A DNA stretch of 64,000 nucleotides from an uncultured SAR116 cluster alpha proteobacterium (GTDB taxonomy: Bacteria > Pseudomonadota > Alphaproteobacteria > Puniceispirillales > Puniceispirillaceae). The notes beneath the pieces were generated by a model. That model saw nothing but the letters and a program-made list of their open reading frames with translations, did no database searches and had not been told where the DNA came from. Of the stretch, positions 63,443 through 64,000 are shown one piece after another. The stretch's first letter is position 1, and every line of letters starts with the position of its first letter. The stretch covers positions 124,001-188,000 of the forward strand of contig CACOCY010000001.1 of assembly GCA_902625725.1 (NCBI GenBank). Direction: 5' to 3'. The position numbers and the translations under genes were made by a program.

Positions 63443-64000
63443 TGGGAAATGAAATTTCTTCTAACTCGCTGTTAACAGACAAAAATAAAGCGCATATTTC
63501 TTTTTTTGAATTGCTATCTACTGTATTTAATTATATCGCACCTAGAGGTAATACCAAACTACGGTTGCGCTTAGCAGGATTAATTTCTGCATTGTTATTA
63601 TCTAAATTATGTGCTGCCGTAATTCCCATTTTTTATGGTGCTGCTGTGGATGCTGTATCCCTATTTGATATAGAGAGTGGGTTCAACTTTTCAATGGGAT
63701 TATTAATACTTTTGATTGGTGGATATGCTATTGCTCGTGTAGGAGAGACAGCTTTCTCCGAATTAAAAGAATTTTTATTTATCAAATTTGCCTCCAAAGC
63801 TGTTCGATTAGCGGCTTTAAACGCTTTTAACCATCTCCACAAATTATCACTTCAATTTCATTTAGATAGACAAACAGGGGGAACTTCGCGGTCAATCGAT
63901 CGAGGTGCAAAGGCAATGACACAATTGCTATCCACTGGAGTATTTGAAGTATTCCCGCTGATTGTTGAATTGTTTTTTATATGTGGAATTTTGTGGGTTT
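63442..64000 (+). CDS. Atm1-like ABC transporter, N-terminal part (cut by window edge)
   Basis: The visible 186 residues start at ATG 63442, directly overlapping the stop of the A-type carrier gene (TAATG). They include a polar N-terminal stretch (about 25 residues) and four hydrophobic segments of an ABC exporter membrane domain. Segments such as AFNHLHKLSLQFHLDRQTGG followed by TSRSIDRGAKAM are the intracellular-loop signature of the ATM1/HMT-type half transporters (glutathione-linked Fe-S/heavy-metal export). The ATPase domain lies beyond the window. Its place at the end of the suf operon fits the Atm1 role in Fe-S biogenesis. Confidence 0.85.
   Translation, partial: MGNEISSNSLLTDKNKAHISFFELLSTVFNYIAPRGNTKLRLRLAGLISALLLSKLCAAVIPIFYGAAVDAVSLFDIESGFNFSMGLLILLIGGYAIARVGETAFSELKEFLFIKFASKAVRLAALNAFNHLHKLSLQFHLDRQTGGTSRSIDRGAKAMTQLLSTGVFEVFPLIVELFFICGILWV

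Overview
The window is an AT-rich, tightly packed stretch of bacterial chromosome, most likely from a small-genome, free-living (probably marine) alphaproteobacterium. The class assignment rests on small families largely restricted to Alphaproteobacteria (DUF1489, DUF3126, DUF2794), an alphaproteobacterial-type SelO and HspQ, and a full SUF operon that runs into an Atm1-type exporter. There are no phage genes, transposases, CRISPR arrays or rRNA genes. Two tRNAs are present: Val(GAC) and Ala(TGC). Assignment below class level is not possible from the sequence alone.

Layout. 1-8.2 kb (minus strand): partial glutathione S-transferase, type II asparaginase, acyl-CoA dehydrogenase, an ABC-F ATPase, a homocysteine S-methyltransferase-like enzyme with a foldable leader, an unknown protein and a Bcr/CflA-type MFS pump. 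8.4-8.65 kb: a self-contained plus-strand mini-gene (promoter, very strong ribosome binding site, 28-codon ORF, intrinsic terminator). 8.6-11.5 kb: LysR regulator divergent from glnK-amtB, with an NtrC-like palindrome between them. 11.7-20.3 kb: threonine aldolase, MgtE, DUF1489, an MFS pump, GlnE and a MATE pump. 20.6-24.5 kb: rlmE, guaB, guaA. 24.7-24.9 kb: a 49-residue cysteine-rich, metallothionein-like protein with its own promoter. 24.9-25.8 kb: a 0.9-kb very AT-rich gap.

25.8-38.1 kb is accessory metabolism: cytochrome b561, FkbM methyltransferase, two unknown proteins, a Gfo/Idh/MocA oxidoreductase with an AEC transporter, a hemerythrin-like protein, tandem pirins, a DHDPS-family/cupin/zinc-dehydrogenase operon, and an enoyl-CoA hydratase. 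38.1-43.7 kb: small conserved alphaproteobacterial proteins, then the YfgM-bamB-der block and an N-formylglutamate amidohydrolase. 43.9-51.7 kb: tRNA-Val, secreted small proteins, a flavin (LLM) oxidoreductase flanked by two paralogous AhpD-like proteins, a class V aminotransferase, a LysE exporter, a cyclase and a VOC protein. 51.9-57.5 kb: CoA-binding protein, two unknown proteins, an orphan ParA, SelO, Lrp/AsnC, tRNA-Ala, rpmF and hspQ.

57.96-64.0 kb is one continuous operon for iron-sulfur cluster biogenesis: sufB-sufC-sufD-sufS-sufT(DUF59)-A-type carrier-Atm1-like ABC exporter. The last gene is cut by the window end. Nitrogen control is a second theme: GlnK, AmtB and GlnE are all present, though GlnE lies about 5 kb from amtB.

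Most of the window is ordinary housekeeping. The points most worth a second look are the metallothionein-like peptide with a five-residue cysteine period (24750-24899), the 28-residue mini-gene (8500-8586), a possible zinc-finger microprotein in the AT-rich gap (25450-25554), the foldable leader before the homocysteine methyltransferase, and a small unknown-gene neighbourhood before the orphan ParA.
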